Shown: piece after piece, positions 55,984 through 64,000 of the stretch | Layout of the letters: every line of letters begins with the position of its first letter | Position numbering within the stretch: the stretch's first letter is position 1 | Assembly: GCA_031423015.1 (NCBI GenBank) | Contig: JANPER010000150.1 | Location: forward strand, 16,208-80,207 | DNA from: DATGPD01 sp031423015 | GTDB taxonomy: Bacteria; Planctomycetota; UBA1135; UBA2386 | Length of the DNA: 64,000 nt | Direction: 5' to 3' | The notes under the pieces: generated by a model | Told to the model about the DNA's origin: nothing | Seen by the model: the letters and a program-made list of their open reading frames with translations, nothing else | Database searches by the model: none | Position numbers and translations under genes: made by a program

Positions 55984-57912
55984 ATGTTCACTGGTCATCC
56001 CCGCGGCCTGTTCCGCCTCTTCTTCATTGAGATGTGGGAACGCCTGGCGTTCTACACCATGGTGGGGATCCTGCTGCTCTACACGATCGATACCGAGACG
56101 GGTGGTCTCGGCTTATCGCGAGTCGTGGGCAACGAGATCTACGGTCTGTATCTCGCCTTCGTCTATTTCACGCCATACCTGGGCGGGCTGATCGCGGATC
56201 GGTTCATCGGCTATCGCCGGGCGGTGTTCATAGGGGGATGCTTCTTCGCGCTCGGCTTCTTCTTGATGAGCCTCTACGGCGAGGTGACGTTCGTCAGCGG
56301 CCTCGTGTGCTTGTGCCTGGGCAACGGCTTCTTCAAGCCGAACATCTCAGTCATGGTGGGGAACCTCTACAAGCCAGGAGATCCAAAGCGCGATGCCGGC
56401 TTCTCGATCTTCTATATGGGGATCAACATCGGCGCCTTCGCCGCGAACTTCCTGGCGGCGTACTCGCGCAACAACCTGGGCGGCTGGCCAGCGGTCTTCT
56501 TGTGTGCTGCTGGCGGCATGGTGATTGGAGTCCTGATCCTGCTGTGGAGCTGGCGGGTACTCGAGCCTGCCGATCGCCAACCCGAGCGCCGACCGGACGA
56601 CGCCAGCTTTGGCGAGATCGGTCGCAAGATCCTTCTGCCGGCGCTTTTTTTCGGTGTGATTGGCTACCTCCTCGCCAAGCAGTTCCTGCCGGTAGACTTT
56701 GCCCTGCGCCCAGCGGTTTGCGGCTTCCTTGCCGGCATGGTCCCGATCGTGGTGTTCTTTGTTCGCTTGGGCACCCGCGCCACCGGTGACGAACGCCCAG
56801 GGTTGTTAGCGTTGCTGCCGGTGTATTTGGCCGGTGCAACCTTCTTCATGGTGTTGCACCTCAATGGCAGCGCCATGACGGCGTGGGCGCTCGACAAGAC
56901 CGACCGCCAGGTTGCCATCGTGCCCGCGGGCTTCAAGCAGGATGCACTGCCGTCCTACTACACGAATGCCTCGCCGAGCACGCCAAGGCCGAACCGCCTG
57001 AACCTGTTGCCGGTGTCTGACCCCGAGGTCGCCAGCATGTTCGGCCAGAACCGCATGTCGCAGACCGCGGTCGACAGCCTGGCGACGACCTTGCCGGCCG
57101 GCGTGAGCGTCGTCGACCTGCCGCTCGATGCCACCACGTGGAGTCCGGAGCAACGAGTGCTCAGCGGCCGCGGCGCCGACGTGTACACGAACGTCACCGT
57201 CAGTTCGGCCGTGGATTCGCATGGTGCCCCGATCGTCAGCGTTGCGGTGCCACAGGGCGAAAAGGCGACGCGACGGGTCGTGTTCGTCCGCGACCGTGGC
57301 GCCGAGGGCAAGCTGCCACTGTTCATGGTAGACGCGAGTCTGTTCGCAACGATGTACACCGGGAACCCACCCGAGCTGCCGCCTGGTCAATACTTGCAGG
57401 TCGCGAACTCCGAGTTGTTCCAGTCGCTCAACGCCCTGTTCGTCATCGGCTTCACGCCGCTCATCATCCTGTTCTTCGGTCGGTTGCAGCGACGCGGTTC
57501 CAACTTCAGCACGGCGCGCAAGATCTTCGTCGGGCTCGCGATGACGACGCTGTCGCTGCTGGTGATGGTGCTCGCCGGCGTGGTGGGCGACAACGGTGCG
57601 GCCAAGGTGTCGTGGTTGTGGCTCGTGCTCTTCTACGCCGTGATCACGGTGGGAGAACTCTGCCTGTCCCCCATGGCCCTGTCGCTCGTCACCAAGCTGT
57701 CGCCGCGTCGCTTCGTGGGGCTGACGATGGGCGGGTGGTTCTTGGCAACCGCGTTCGGCAACAACTTCTCCGGCTTCTTCGGCGGTCTCGAGTCGCGGAT
57801 GTCACCGACGAGTTTCTTCATGGTGCTCGCCGCGCTCGCCGGGGCGGTGACCCTGATCATCGGGCTCCTCCTGCCGAAGCTCGACACCGCGCTGAAGAAG
57901 TACAACGCCTGA
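55984..57912 (+). CDS. POT-family peptide transporter with large extracytoplasmic insertion
   Basis: A 642-aa POT transporter paralogous to its upstream neighbour (EMWERLAFY, FFKPNISVMVGNLY, FYMGINIGAF). It is about 140 residues longer because of an insertion at about residues 300-470, between two helices, rich in beta-strand and Asp/Val/Thr text. In the neighbour the same loop is about 45 residues. The insertion should be periplasmic and could capture peptides or bind the peptidase. The two genes are close and same-strand, so cotranscribed. Confidence 0.92.
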   Translation: MFTGHPRGLFRLFFIEMWERLAFYTMVGILLLYTIDTETGGLGLSRVVGNEIYGLYLAFVYFTPYLGGLIADRFIGYRRAVFIGGCFFALGFFLMSLYGEVTFVSGLVCLCLGNGFFKPNISVMVGNLYKPGDPKRDAGFSIFYMGINIGAFAANFLAAYSRNNLGGWPAVFLCAAGGMVIGVLILLWSWRVLEPADRQPERRPDDASFGEIGRKILLPALFFGVIGYLLAKQFLPVDFALRPAVCGFLAGMVPIVVFFVRLGTRATGDERPGLLALLPVYLAGATFFMVLHLNGSAMTAWALDKTDRQVAIVPAGFKQDALPSYYTNASPSTPRPNRLNLLPVSDPEVASMFGQNRMSQTAVDSLATTLPAGVSVVDLPLDATTWSPEQRVLSGRGADVYTNVTVSSAVDSHGAPIVSVAVPQGEKATRRVVFVRDRGAEGKLPLFMVDASLFATMYTGNPPELPPGQYLQVANSELFQSLNALFVIGFTPLIILFFGRLQRRGSNFSTARKIFVGLAMTTLSLLVMVLAGVVGDNGAAKVSWLWLVLFYAVITVGELCLSPMALSLVTKLSPRRFVGLTMGGWFLATAFGNNFSGFFGGLESRMSPTSFFMVLAALAGAVTLIIGLLLPKLDTALKKYNA

Positions 57913-57928
57913 GTGCTCCGCGGCTAGG

Positions 57929-57956
57929 GCGACGGCGCGCTCAATCGCGCCGTCGC
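57929..57956. terminator. Shared hairpin between convergent genes
   Basis: A perfect 11-bp stem, 57929-57939 and 57946-57956, with a 6-base loop CTCAAT, lies 17 bases after the POT stop and overlaps the last codons of the minus-strand ribbon-helix-helix gene. It can form on both strands. There is no T-run, so it may need Rho, but its position suits a bidirectional terminator. Confidence 0.6.
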
Positions 57957-58129
57957 TTGCCATCCGCGTCGCCGTCGCCCTTCAAACGCCCAGCACGCTT
58001 CAGCGCCTCGCGCAGCACGAACTCGATGTGTCCGTTCAGGCTGCGCATCTCGTCTTCGGCCCACTTGCGCATCGCGTCGTGCACGCGCGGGCTCAGGCGC
58101 AACAAGAAGGGCTTGCGTTCGTCGTCCAT
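57941..58129 (-). CDS. Small ribbon-helix-helix (Arc-like) protein
   Basis: A 62-aa protein. Residues 8-48, FLLRLSPRVHDAMRKWAEDE then MRSLNGHIEFVLREALKRAG, match the strand-helix-helix pattern of Arc/MetJ-type DNA-binding dimers; the rest is a charged tail. It lies 25 bases downstream of an SPFH-domain gene on the same strand. Such a pair recurs in other bacteria in my recollection, so the small protein may regulate the SPFH gene or its own operon. Without a neighbouring toxin, a toxin-antitoxin role is not supported. Confidence 0.75.
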   Translation of the reverse strand: MDDERKPFLLRLSPRVHDAMRKWAEDEMRSLNGHIEFVLREALKRAGRLKGDGDADGKRRRD

Positions 58130-58154
58130 CGCCTCAGTTCCGTGACACCCTTTG

Positions 58155-59069
58155 CTAGTTGTGCAGGGTGCCGGTGTTGATCACCGGCGTGACGTCGTGG
58201 TCGGCGCACAGGACGACCAGCAGGTTGCTCACCATCGCCGCTTTGCGCTCAGGGTCGAACTCGATGATGCCCTTGCTCTGGAGTTGCTTGAGCGCCATTT
58301 CGACCATGCCGACCGCGCCGTCGACGATCCTCGACCGCGCCGCGATGATCGCTTCGGCTTGTTGCCGCCGCAGCATCGTGCCAGCGATCTCCGGCGCGTA
58401 CGCGAGGTGGCTCAGGCGGGCTTCCAGCACCTCGATGCCGGCGAGCGCCAACCGCTCGGCGAGTTGGAGCTGCAGCTCCTCGTTCACCTGATCCATGCTG
58501 CCGCGCAGTGACGTGGCGTGATCGTCGGAGGTGAGGTCGTAGGGGTGGTTCGCGGCCAGGTGCCGCACCGCGGATTCGCTCTGCACTTGCACGTAGCTGC
58601 TGAAGTCCTCGACGTCGAACGACGCCATCGCGGTGTTGGCCACCCGCCACACCACGACCGCGCCGATCTCGATCGGGTTGCCGAGCTTGTCGTTCACCTT
58701 CAGCTTCTCGCTGTTGAAGTTGTGCGCGCGCAGCGACACCGACTTGCGCACCGAGAACGGATTGACGGCGAAGTACCCTGCTTGCCGGATGGTGCCGACG
58801 TAGCGGCCGAACAGCAGGATGACCTTGGCTTGGTTCGGGTTGACCACGGTGGGTGAGCGCAGCAGGATCAAACCCGTGAGCATGAGCAGGGCGCCGAGGA
58901 TGCCAAACACCGGCGCTTCCACTTGGCCGCGGTTGCTGCCAGCGATGCCCCAGCAGGTGATCGCCCCCGGCAGCGCCAGCGCGAAGCCCAGCAGGAGGAC
59001 CGGCAGGCCGGGGGTCAGGACGGTGAGGACGCGCTCTTGCGAAGGCGCTTTGGTCAGTGAGTTGGTCAT
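58155..59069 (-). CDS. SPFH/Band 7 domain membrane protein
   Basis: A 304-aa protein with two hydrophobic segments near the N-terminus (about 18-40 and 51-69), followed by an SPFH domain: NPNQAKVILLFGRYVGTIRQAGYFAVNPF, then EIGAVVVWRVANT and the long helix LAERLALAGIEVLEARLSHLAYAPEIAGTML. Family members (stomatin, flotillin, HflK/C) oligomerise on membranes and organise proteases or lipid domains. No NfeD or FtsH partner is adjacent. The ribbon-helix-helix gene downstream is probably cotranscribed. Confidence 0.9.
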   Translation of the reverse strand: MTNSLTKAPSQERVLTVLTPGLPVLLLGFALALPGAITCWGIAGSNRGQVEAPVFGILGALLMLTGLILLRSPTVVNPNQAKVILLFGRYVGTIRQAGYFAVNPFSVRKSVSLRAHNFNSEKLKVNDKLGNPIEIGAVVVWRVANTAMASFDVEDFSSYVQVQSESAVRHLAANHPYDLTSDDHATSLRGSMDQVNEELQLQLAERLALAGIEVLEARLSHLAYAPEIAGTMLRRQQAEAIIAARSRIVDGAVGMVEMALKQLQSKGIIEFDPERKAAMVSNLLVVLCADHDVTPVINTGTLHN

Positions 59070-59142
59070 GCGAAGCCTGGTTTCTGGATGATATCAAGAA
59101 GATAGCTCCAAGATACCGGCGTGTCCAGGGTCCATTCTGGGT

Positions 59143-61095
59143 CTATTCAGCGGACTCGTCAGGCCCAAACGGGAGCGCCGCCAAGAACCGCCGGCCGTAG
59201 CCCCGCGTGCTCACCCGTGGATCCAGGATCACCACTCGCCCCATGTCAGTGGCCGAACGGACCAGCCGGCCAAAGCCCTGGCGGAACTTCAAGATCGCCT
59301 CGGGCAGGCTGTCCTCGCCAAACGCGTCGCCGCCGCGCGCGGTGATCGCCCGATGCCGCGCCTTGGTGAGGGGGTGGTCCGGCTGCGCGAACGGCAAGCG
59401 GGTGACGATCACCAGCGTGAGCGCGTCACCGCGGATGTCGATCCCTTCCCACAGCGTGTCGGTACCGACCAACACCGAGGTCGGATCGGCCAGCTTGTCG
59501 CGCAGCAGTTGCGCGGTCGCGGCTTCGCCTTGCACTAGCAGCCGGATGTTCGCCTCCGGCAGGCGCGGCCGCAACGCCTCGGCGATCTGTCGCACCGCCG
59601 ACCACGACGTGCACAGCACCAAGGCGCGTCCACCGTTGTCGAGCACGTAGTCCACGACGCGCGCCGTCGAGGCGGTCGCAAAGCCCGCCGGGTCGCGCAC
59701 CGGATCGGGCAACTTGGCCTCCACCACCAACTCCACTTGCTCGCGGTAGCGGAACGGCGAACCCACGCGCAGCGTGCGCGCCGACTCGATCCCGAGGCGG
59801 TGTCGCAGCCAGGCAAACTCGCCGTCGTCGCCGGGCCCGAGCGTGGCACTCACCAAGATCGCGCTGCCCAACGCGCCGAACAGGTGCTGGCGCAGAACCG
59901 GCGCCACTTCCAACGGCGCACAGTGCAGCTCGGGCCCAGCCCGCGCCCGCTCGATCCAGCGCACGGTACTCGGGTCGCCGCCGCGGCACAGCGCGCTCGC
60001 GGCGGCGCGCAGACCATCGAGCCCTTGCGCCCGCGCCAGCATCTCGGTGCGCGTGCTGACGTCTTCGATCGCCGCGGCGCAGGCGCCGAGTTCCTGCGTC
60101 AGCGACAACAGCGGATCGGACAACTGGTCTTGCAGGGGCTCTTGGTCGAGTGGCACCTGCCCTTCCCTCACGTCTGCGAGCCGCGCTTCGAGCAGCCCGA
60201 AGAAGGCGTCTGCCGACTCCTCCACCTGGCGCACTTGGAAGCGGGCACGGTCGCTGCCGTAGCGCGTCAAGAGGCTGCGGTCGGTGTGGCGCGGATGCAA
60301 ACGGCGCAGATGCCAACGCACGGTGCTCGGCGACAGCCGCAGGCCCAGGTGCTCGGAGGCCACGCGCTCCAGGTGATGGGCCTCGTCGAAGATCGCTACC
60401 CGATGCGCCGGCAGGTAGCGCGCGCCGGCCATGCGCAGCGCGATGTCCGCCATGTAAAGCGCGTGGTTGACGATCAACACCTGCGCCGATGCCATGCGGC
60501 GGCGGCCCCGTTGGTAAGGGCAGCGCTCGTAGTGCGGGCAGGCCTTGTTCAAGCAGTTGCCGCGCTCGGCCTGCACTTCGTCCCACACGGCTTGTTGCAC
60601 TGGCCGCGGCAGCTCTTGCCGCGTGCCGTCGCGCGTCGTGAGCGCCCACTGCGCAACCAAGTCGAGGTCTTCACCCAGCGCGGCGTCTTGGAACAGCGCG
60701 CGTTGCTCGCGCCGCGCCAGGTCGAGCCGCCTCAGGCAGACGTAGTTGCTGCGCCCGAGCGCAGTCACCGCCGTGAACTCGAGCGGCAGAACCGCCTGCA
60801 AGAACGGCGCGTCCTTCTGTTCGAGCTGCTGTTGCAACGCGATCGTGCGGGTCGACACCACCACCGGCCCGGCGCCGCGGTTGCGCAGCGCGTGCAAGAT
60901 CGCCGGCACCAGGTATGCGAACGACTTGCCGACGCCCGTGCCGGCCTCGGCGACCAGGTGCTCACCGGCGGCCAGTGCCCCTTCGATGGCGCTTGCCATC
61001 GCCAACTGCTGCGGTCGTTCCTCGTAGTCCTGGAGTCGCTGCGCGACCCTTCCGTCGCGGCCGAGCAGCGAGCCGACGTCGTCAGCCGCGGTCAT
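59143..61095 (-). CDS. DinG/XPD-type Fe-S ATP-dependent DNA helicase
   Basis: A 650-aa superfamily 2 helicase. Walker A is AEAGTGVGKS (49-58) and the DEAH box is at 237-240 (IFDEAHHLE). Four Cys suited to a 4Fe-4S cluster are at 120, 181, 186 and 192, in the XPD/DinG arrangement (NYVC, then NCLNKACPHYERC). Motif V/VI text (SVLVGTDTLWEGIDIRGD and GFGRLVRSATDMG) closes the second RecA domain. It should unwind DNA, possibly R-loops or damaged forks, 5' to 3'. The ATG at 61095 lies inside the end of the upstream membrane gene by 14 bases, so translation is coupled. Confidence 0.92.
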   Translation of the reverse strand: MTAADDVGSLLGRDGRVAQRLQDYEERPQQLAMASAIEGALAAGEHLVAEAGTGVGKSFAYLVPAILHALRNRGAGPVVVSTRTIALQQQLEQKDAPFLQAVLPLEFTAVTALGRSNYVCLRRLDLARREQRALFQDAALGEDLDLVAQWALTTRDGTRQELPRPVQQAVWDEVQAERGNCLNKACPHYERCPYQRGRRRMASAQVLIVNHALYMADIALRMAGARYLPAHRVAIFDEAHHLERVASEHLGLRLSPSTVRWHLRRLHPRHTDRSLLTRYGSDRARFQVRQVEESADAFFGLLEARLADVREGQVPLDQEPLQDQLSDPLLSLTQELGACAAAIEDVSTRTEMLARAQGLDGLRAAASALCRGGDPSTVRWIERARAGPELHCAPLEVAPVLRQHLFGALGSAILVSATLGPGDDGEFAWLRHRLGIESARTLRVGSPFRYREQVELVVEAKLPDPVRDPAGFATASTARVVDYVLDNGGRALVLCTSWSAVRQIAEALRPRLPEANIRLLVQGEAATAQLLRDKLADPTSVLVGTDTLWEGIDIRGDALTLVIVTRLPFAQPDHPLTKARHRAITARGGDAFGEDSLPEAILKFRQGFGRLVRSATDMGRVVILDPRVSTRGYGRRFLAALPFGPDESAE

Positions 61096-61873
61096 GCGCG
61101 GCCTCGAAGCACTCGGGGCTTGCCAGGCTGTTGCGACGCGGTTGTCCAGGGTCGTGCACGACCGGCACCGCGCGCTCGCCGGCCAGCAAGGCGCGTCCGA
61201 GGTCACCACTGGCCGCACACCACTGACGCCCGTGGCAGACCTTCCGCTCGCGATCGCGGAAGGTGAACGCGACGGCGACCTGCGCGGGCAGCACGAACGC
61301 CACGCGGCGCGCGCTCTGCACTTCGCCTGTCACCAGCGTGCCGTCGCGCAGGAGTTGGCGCTGGCCGATGCCGGCGCGGAGCCAGACCATGCAGAGAAAG
61401 ACGCCCGAGCAAACGAGCGTGACGGCCCACGGCCAAGGGAACGCGGCCGGCATCGCGCGCGTCGTGCCGCGCAAGCGACTGACTTCGGCCTGGCGACTCA
61501 GGAACTCGACGGGGTGCAAGGCCCCGGCCGGCGCCACCTCACCCACGGCGTAGCACGAACCCTGGAGAGTCTGTTCGCCGACGCGATAGGAATACGACAA
61601 GCGAACGACCTCCTCGCCCGACTGTCGCACGCCAGTGAGTTCTCGCTTCACGACCTCGCCGCCGGTCGTGCTGCTCTCCGCGTCGAGGGCGTGATCGTCG
61701 AAGGGCAACCCAGCGCCGAGCGCCAGCAAGCTCACGGTCGCCGCCACGCCGGTCAGCAACAAGAGCGCCCCCAACACCCCGAGCATCGCGCGCCGGCCGA
61801 ACGCCGACCACGTGCGCACCTCGCGCGGCGACGGCGGTAGGGTCGAGTCGGCGGTTACGGGTCGTGGGTCCAC
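61082..61873 (-). CDS. DUF3592-like membrane protein
   Basis: A 263-aa protein with two membrane segments (about 27-52 and 146-168) and two soluble beta-rich parts. Its C-terminal text (RQLLRDGTLVTGEV, FVLPAQVAVAFTFRD, VPVVHDPGQPRRNSL) aligns by eye with the next upstream gene, so they are paralogues. The start is GTG at 61873, overlapping the upstream stop by 19 bases; its own stop overlaps the helicase start by 14. DUF3592-type proteins are of unknown function. Confidence 0.7.
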   Translation of the reverse strand: MDPRPVTADSTLPPSPREVRTWSAFGRRAMLGVLGALLLLTGVAATVSLLALGAGLPFDDHALDAESSTTGGEVVKRELTGVRQSGEEVVRLSYSYRVGEQTLQGSCYAVGEVAPAGALHPVEFLSRQAEVSRLRGTTRAMPAAFPWPWAVTLVCSGVFLCMVWLRAGIGQRQLLRDGTLVTGEVQSARRVAFVLPAQVAVAFTFRDRERKVCHGRQWCAASGDLGRALLAGERAVPVVHDPGQPRRNSLASPECFEAAHDRG

Positions 61874-62688
61874 GGCGTCGCGGCATCAGCAGCGTGCGTG
61901 GTGCGCGCAGTCGGTGCCAGCACGAAATCGTCGACCGTCACGACGCGGTTGCGCCACGGCCGTGCGCGGTCGTGCACCAACGGCGAAAACCTGGGGGCCG
62001 GCACCGAGACCAGCTTCATGCCCAGGCGTGACCGCGCGCGGACCCAGTGTTGACCGCGCCGTTCGCGCGCTTGGTGGTCGCGGAAGCGGTAACTCACGCG
62101 CAGCATGCCGGGCAACACAAAGGGCAGACCCCGCACTTCGAGCAGTTCAGCGATGCCGATGTCGCCGCAGCGCAGCAGTTGGCGCGTGCGCAAGACGCCT
62201 ATGAACCACAGCAGCAAGGCACCGAGGCCCGGCAACACGAACCACCGCCACAACGGCAGCGACAGGTTCCTGATGCGGCTCAAGCGCTCGCCGACGATGC
62301 GATTCTTGTGCGGCAGATCAGGCGCGAACTCGATCCTCACTTCCTGGTCGACCGCGTAGTTGTCCGCCTCGGCGAACAGCTGACCCTCCATTGGCTGTCC
62401 GGGCTCCGTGTCGAACTTGTAGCGCACGCGTGCGAGCGCTTTTCCCTGCACGCGGACACCACCGATCTCGACTTCGGTCACGCGGCCCAGCGCGGGTCGG
62501 CCCACGTCGTCGAGCAGGCGATCGTCGCTCGGCTGCCCGCTCCAGACGTAGAAGAACATGAGCGTGATCACGCCGCCGTAGACTGCGCCCAGGAAAGCCA
62601 AGAACGCGAGCGGCCAGCGCGCCCAGAGCACGGGCGGCCAACGCGGGACGCGCAAGGCTGGTGGGATCTGGTGAAGCTCGCGACGCAT
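61855..62688 (-). CDS. DUF3592-like membrane protein, paralogue of neighbour
   Basis: A 277-aa membrane protein with segments near 26-48 and 150-172. C-terminal text TRQLLRCGDIGIAELLEV, FVLPGMLRVSYRFRDHQ and SPLVHDRARPWRNRVV matches the downstream protein, although the N-terminal halves differ. Start at 62688 (MRRELHQIPP) is preferred; 62700 is an alternative. It heads a three-gene overlapping operon with its paralogue and the DinG-type helicase. No function known. Confidence 0.7.
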   Translation of the reverse strand: MRRELHQIPPALRVPRWPPVLWARWPLAFLAFLGAVYGGVITLMFFYVWSGQPSDDRLLDDVGRPALGRVTEVEIGGVRVQGKALARVRYKFDTEPGQPMEGQLFAEADNYAVDQEVRIEFAPDLPHKNRIVGERLSRIRNLSLPLWRWFVLPGLGALLLWFIGVLRTRQLLRCGDIGIAELLEVRGLPFVLPGMLRVSYRFRDHQARERRGQHWVRARSRLGMKLVSVPAPRFSPLVHDRARPWRNRVVTVDDFVLAPTARTTHAADAATPWTHDP

Positions 62689-62893
62689 GACGGGCCGCAT
62701 TCTAGCGCGGGTTGGCTGTGCCGACGCAGCGGCTGCGACTGCTGCCAACCCGACCGTGCCATCCGCCCTACGCAACCAAGGAAACTGCCGGCGCGACCCG
62801 ATACCCTGTCGCACCGCGGCCCGCGGTCGCGGCAGGCGTCGGCGAAATAGAGCGCCGGCCGCAGGCTTGCCCCGTCTTTCCTAGCAGCAAACC

Positions 62894-63814
62894 ATGAGCA
62901 ATCGCGTCGACGAGATTCTGAGCTGGTACCAATCCGATCATCCGGGCGTCCTGAAGAACCTGCGCTCGCTGATGGACTCTGGACGCCTCGCGGGCACGGG
63001 TAAGTTCGTGATCCTGCCTGTCGACCAAGGCTTCGAGCATGGCCCCGCGCGTTCGTTCGCCAAAAACCCCGCGGGCTACGACCCGCTCTATCACTTTCAG
63101 CTCGCGATCGACGCGGGTTGCAACGCCTACGCCGCTCCGCTGGGCTTCCTCGAAGCGGGCGCGCGCCAGTTTGCCGGTCGCATTCCCACCATCCTCAAGC
63201 TCAATAACAGCGACACGCTGTTCAGCGGCGAGAACCCGAAGTCGGCGGTGACGGGCTCGGTGCAAGACGCGCTGCGCCTCGGTTGCGCCGCGATCGGCTT
63301 CACCATCTATCCCGGCTCCGCGGACCGCAACGAGATGTACGTCGAGTTGCGTGAGCTAGCCGAGGAAGCCAAGGACGCGGGCCTCGCGGTGGTGGTGTGG
63401 AGCTATCCGCGCGGCGCGGCTTTGAGCAAGAAGGGCGAGACCGCGATCGACGTCATCGCCTACGCCGCGCAGATTGCCTGCCAACTCGGCGCGCACATCG
63501 TCAAGGTCAAGCCGCCGACCGACCACATCGAGCAAGATGCGGCCAGAAAAGTGTACGACAGCGAGAAGATCCCGGTGTCGACGCTGGCCGAGCGCACCAA
63601 ACACGTCGTGCAGAGTTCGTTCGGTGGGCGCCGCATCGTCATCTTCAGCGGTGGAGAAGCCAAGTCGAACGACGACGTGCTGAACGAGATCAAGGGTCTC
63701 GCCGCCGGCGGCTCGTTTGGCTCGATCATGGGCCGCAACGCGTTCCAACGCCCCAAGGCCGACGCGATCAAGCTGTTGCACGCCGTGCAGGACATCTATC
63801 GCGCGTCGAATTGA
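62894..63814 (+). CDS. fbaB: Class I fructose-bisphosphate aldolase (FbaB/DhnA type)
   Basis: A 306-aa Schiff-base aldolase cleaving fructose 1,6-bisphosphate to DHAP and glyceraldehyde 3-phosphate. Landmarks are LPVDQGFEHGP (41-51), LKLNNSD, VVWSYPRGA and the Lys region AHIVKVKPPTD, with Lys204 or Lys206 as the Schiff-base residue; a phosphate site follows at FSGGEAKSND and AAGGSFGSIMGRNAFQRP. Length and motifs match the archaeal/DhnA-type group, unrelated to the class II metal enzyme. It stands alone. Confidence 0.93.
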   Translation: MSNRVDEILSWYQSDHPGVLKNLRSLMDSGRLAGTGKFVILPVDQGFEHGPARSFAKNPAGYDPLYHFQLAIDAGCNAYAAPLGFLEAGARQFAGRIPTILKLNNSDTLFSGENPKSAVTGSVQDALRLGCAAIGFTIYPGSADRNEMYVELRELAEEAKDAGLAVVVWSYPRGAALSKKGETAIDVIAYAAQIACQLGAHIVKVKPPTDHIEQDAARKVYDSEKIPVSTLAERTKHVVQSSFGGRRIVIFSGGEAKSNDDVLNEIKGLAAGGSFGSIMGRNAFQRPKADAIKLLHAVQDIYRASN

Positions 63815-63862
63815 CCAAGCTGCGCCATTCGTAGCGACCAGTAGGCTCATCTTCCTGCTCAG

Positions 63863-64000
63863 CTACGCGCCCATGAATCCCAAGTCGGCGCGCGCGAAGC
63901 GTGACAGCCCCGGGAACAACCCCGCCATGTCCCCCGGCGACACGCCAAACCACTTGGCGAGCGTCGCCGACATCTGCTCGACGGCGGTCGTCGGGATGAT
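63863..64000 (-). CDS. C-terminus of a DUF1501-like protein (partial)
   Basis: The minus strand reads 45 residues to a TAG at 63865-63863: the text AVEQMSATLAKWFGV, LFPGLSRF and a final LGFMGA is the usual C-terminal pattern of DUF1501 secreted proteins, which pair with DUF1800 proteins in planctomycetes and others. The gene continues beyond the right edge of the window. It is convergent with the aldolase. The call rests on this short tail only. Confidence 0.7.
   Translation of the reverse strand: MIPTTAVEQMSATLAKWFGVSPGDMAGLFPGLSRFARADLGFMGA

Noticed and set aside
57941..58129. Toxin-antitoxin antitoxin for the ribbon-helix-helix protein
   Set aside because: No small toxin gene lies beside it; the neighbour is an SPFH membrane protein.

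Overview
The window is 64 kb of high-GC bacterial chromosome with long, tightly packed genes on both strands. Sulfatases, secreted beta-propeller proteins with a shared type of C-terminal tail, a DUF1501 C-terminus at the right edge, an EboE homologue, PilT-type ATPases and a NRPS/PKS island together suggest Planctomycetota or a near relative. This is inferred from gene content; no rRNA is present to confirm it. I saw no transposase, integrase, prophage or CRISPR array. The only RNA gene found is a tRNA-Gly.

Layout. 1-120: two perfect hairpins. 157-4382: a beta-oxidation-type operon (3-hydroxyacyl-CoA dehydrogenase, two acyl-CoA dehydrogenases, with an SppA-type peptidase between them), joined by ATGA overlaps. 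4561-6985: two tandem PilT-like ATPases. 6988-8974: Fe-type superoxide dismutase, a hairpin-rich leader, a small cytochrome c and a PuuD-like membrane protein. 9143-11359: a secreted protein and an alpha/beta hydrolase.

11601-23572 is the most distinctive region. It encodes a formyltransferase-NRPS whose adenylation domain is interrupted by a luciferase-like monooxygenase, a PKS with domain order KS-AT-KR-DH-ACP-TE, and an Sfp/EntD-type phosphopantetheinyl transferase whose start overlaps the PKS stop. Together they form a self-contained assembly line for a very small formylated amino-acid/ketide product. The adenylation code, read by eye, resembles glycine.

23640-33773: Uma2-type nuclease, LysR regulator, an NHL-like secreted protein, a sulfatase operon, a large subtilisin-like protease whose catalytic Asp position appears to be Glu, a methyltransferase and a PIG-L deacetylase. 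33919-38616: P5C dehydrogenase, Ppx/GppA phosphatase, a periplasmic coiled-coil protein and a TIM-barrel protein. 38688-42343: NrnA-type phosphoesterase, tRNA-Gly with promoter and terminator, LOG-family protein and an orphan EboE. 42366-45165: ABC ATPase, FtsX-like permease with a His-rich loop, and a DUF3299 protein, a probable metal-linked export or handling system.

45356-51358: HD-GYP phosphodiesterase, lipoprotein, a 445-bp gene-free stretch, plsY-gpsA phospholipid synthesis genes and a GT-C-like membrane protein. 51394-57912: Mrr-type membrane nuclease, then an S9 dipeptidyl peptidase followed by two POT peptide transporters, a probable peptide-scavenging cassette. 57941-64000: ribbon-helix-helix protein with an SPFH protein, DinG-type helicase behind two paralogous membrane proteins, class I fructose-bisphosphate aldolase, and the cut end of a DUF1501 gene. 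Starts were chosen from homology length, overlaps and signal peptides; GTG/TTG starts are flagged. All family calls are from reading the sequence, with no database search.
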